A DNA stretch of 32,801 bases from Deltaproteobacteria bacterium (GTDB taxonomy: Bacteria; Desulfobacterota; Desulfobulbia; Desulfobulbales; VMSU01), in NCBI GenBank assembly GCA_024275235.1, contig JAJRZN010000002.1:1-32801 (forward strand), read 5' to 3'. A program made the translations under genes and the position numbers. Shown piece by piece: positions 32,551 through 32,801 of the stretch (the first letter of the stretch is position 1; every line of letters starts with the position of its first letter). The notes beneath the pieces were generated by a model, which did no database searches, was not told the DNA's origin, and saw nothing but the letters and a program-made list of their open reading frames with translations.

Positions 32551-32622
32551 TGATTTCATGCGTTTTGACCAGGTACTAACAAATTATCTTGGCAACAAGG
32601 CATAATATCATAGACGTCCCCC
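32539..32622. repeat. Inverted repeat with 16-bp perfect arms, possible mobile-element remnant
   Basis: GGGGGACGTCTATGAT (32539-32554) and ATCATAGACGTCCCCC (32607-32622) are perfect reverse complements around 52 bases, and weaker pairing continues inwards. The pattern of a G-rich core in head-to-tail and inverted copies recalls REP/BIME structures tended by REP-associated transposases. No transposase is seen in the window. Confidence 0.5.
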
Positions 32623-32801
32623 TTACCGTCCCAAAAGGGCGTAAAATCGCCTGTAATGACCCGTCCCGCAGGGGACAAATCAAGCCCTATCCTGCTCTCT
32701 CCGAGCTTCATTGCAGCTTGGGGGAACTCGGCGAAATTGAGCTGATCATGGTCAATGGCGACCGAAATCAGTGGCAATTGTGGCAAAGCATGGTCAATAC
32801 C
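32556..32801 (-). CDS. Unrecognised fragmentary reading frame at the window edge
   Basis: A minus-strand frame is open from the window edge to a TGA at 32556-32558 and would give about 81 residues ending VPGQNA. The middle part, IAIDHDQL-like to VITGDFTPFWDG, has a plausible protein composition, but I do not recognise a family. Its C-terminus runs through the right arm of the inverted repeat, so the end is probably not original. The track start (TTG at 32786) is arbitrary because the frame continues off the window. It may be the 3' remnant of a gene cut by the repeat element. Confidence 0.25.
   Translation of the reverse strand, partial: GIDHALPQLPLISVAIDHDQLNFAEFPQAAMKLGESRIGLDLSPAGRVITGDFTPFWDGKGDVYDIMPCCQDNLLVPGQNA

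Noticed and set aside
1-32801. CRISPR array, tRNA or rRNA genes, prophage or complete IS
   Set aside because: No regularly spaced direct repeats, tRNA-like cloverleaf, rRNA motif, integrase or transposase was seen on either strand.

Overview
The window looks like a chromosomal segment of an anaerobic, Gram-negative Desulfobacterota (former Deltaproteobacteria, Desulfobulbales-like) bacterium. This is inferred from gene content: a two-subunit indolepyruvate:ferredoxin oxidoreductase with AMP-forming aryl-CoA ligases, bacterial sucrose synthase beside a sucrose-phosphate synthase, and a MetX/MetW/MetY pathway. There are no rRNA or tRNA genes, no CRISPR array and no complete insertion sequence. 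Every gene of the interior is chromosomal housekeeping or metabolism. Accessory material is limited to two toxin-antitoxin pairs and several repeat elements.

Layout. (1) 1-3.1 kb: the 3' tail of a probable PilZ protein, an ABC-F translation ATPase (minus strand), a stand-alone receiver protein, and a repeat-rich gene-free stretch. (2) 3.1-9.0 kb: a tight minus-strand operon for sulfur amino acids, in transcription order XRE/Cys-rich regulator, metY, metX, metW, serine acetyltransferase, cysK, MOSC protein. The regulator is the first gene and its start is preceded by two clean palindromes, one abutting a perfect TATAAT. (3) 9.3-13.0 kb: purM (plus strand) converges on an EF-G-like GTPase/MogA-MoaB pair (minus strand) across a strong shared hairpin. 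(4) 13.3-20.4 kb: a plus-strand cluster of sucrose-phosphate synthase with a fused phosphatase domain, sucrose synthase and a PfkB sugar kinase, followed closely by a hybrid histidine kinase broken by a one-base frameshift in an A-run. (5) 20.4-21.1 kb: a VapBC module with a good promoter and overlapping operator. (6) 21.1-31.6 kb: a minus-strand cluster iorA, iorB, paaK-2, a double-ACT protein, livK, livH, livM, livG, livF, paaK-1. It appears dedicated to importing a hydrophobic or aromatic amino acid (or aryl acid), oxidising the arylpyruvate to aryl-acetyl-CoA, and interconverting aryl acids and CoA thioesters. (7) 31.9 kb to the end: a Phd/YefM-RelE/ParE pair and a small tandem/inverted repeat structure with a fragmentary reading frame.

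How the genes work together. The sulfur operon builds O-acetylserine and O-acetylhomoserine and sulfhydrylates both, so it gives cysteine and homocysteine directly from sulfide. The sucrose cluster can make sucrose-6-phosphate, dephosphorylate it, cleave or make sucrose with NDP, and phosphorylate the released fructose, which suits a compatible-solute or storage cycle. The Ior/PaaK/Liv cluster links amino acid uptake to ferredoxin reduction and ATP recovery.

I found no clearly new multi-gene system. The best leads are the Cys-rich regulator and its operator in front of the sulfur operon, the broken kinase attached to the sucrose genes, the EF-G paralogue with a changed catalytic position, the double-ACT protein inside the aryl-CoA cluster, and the dispersed inverted repeats.
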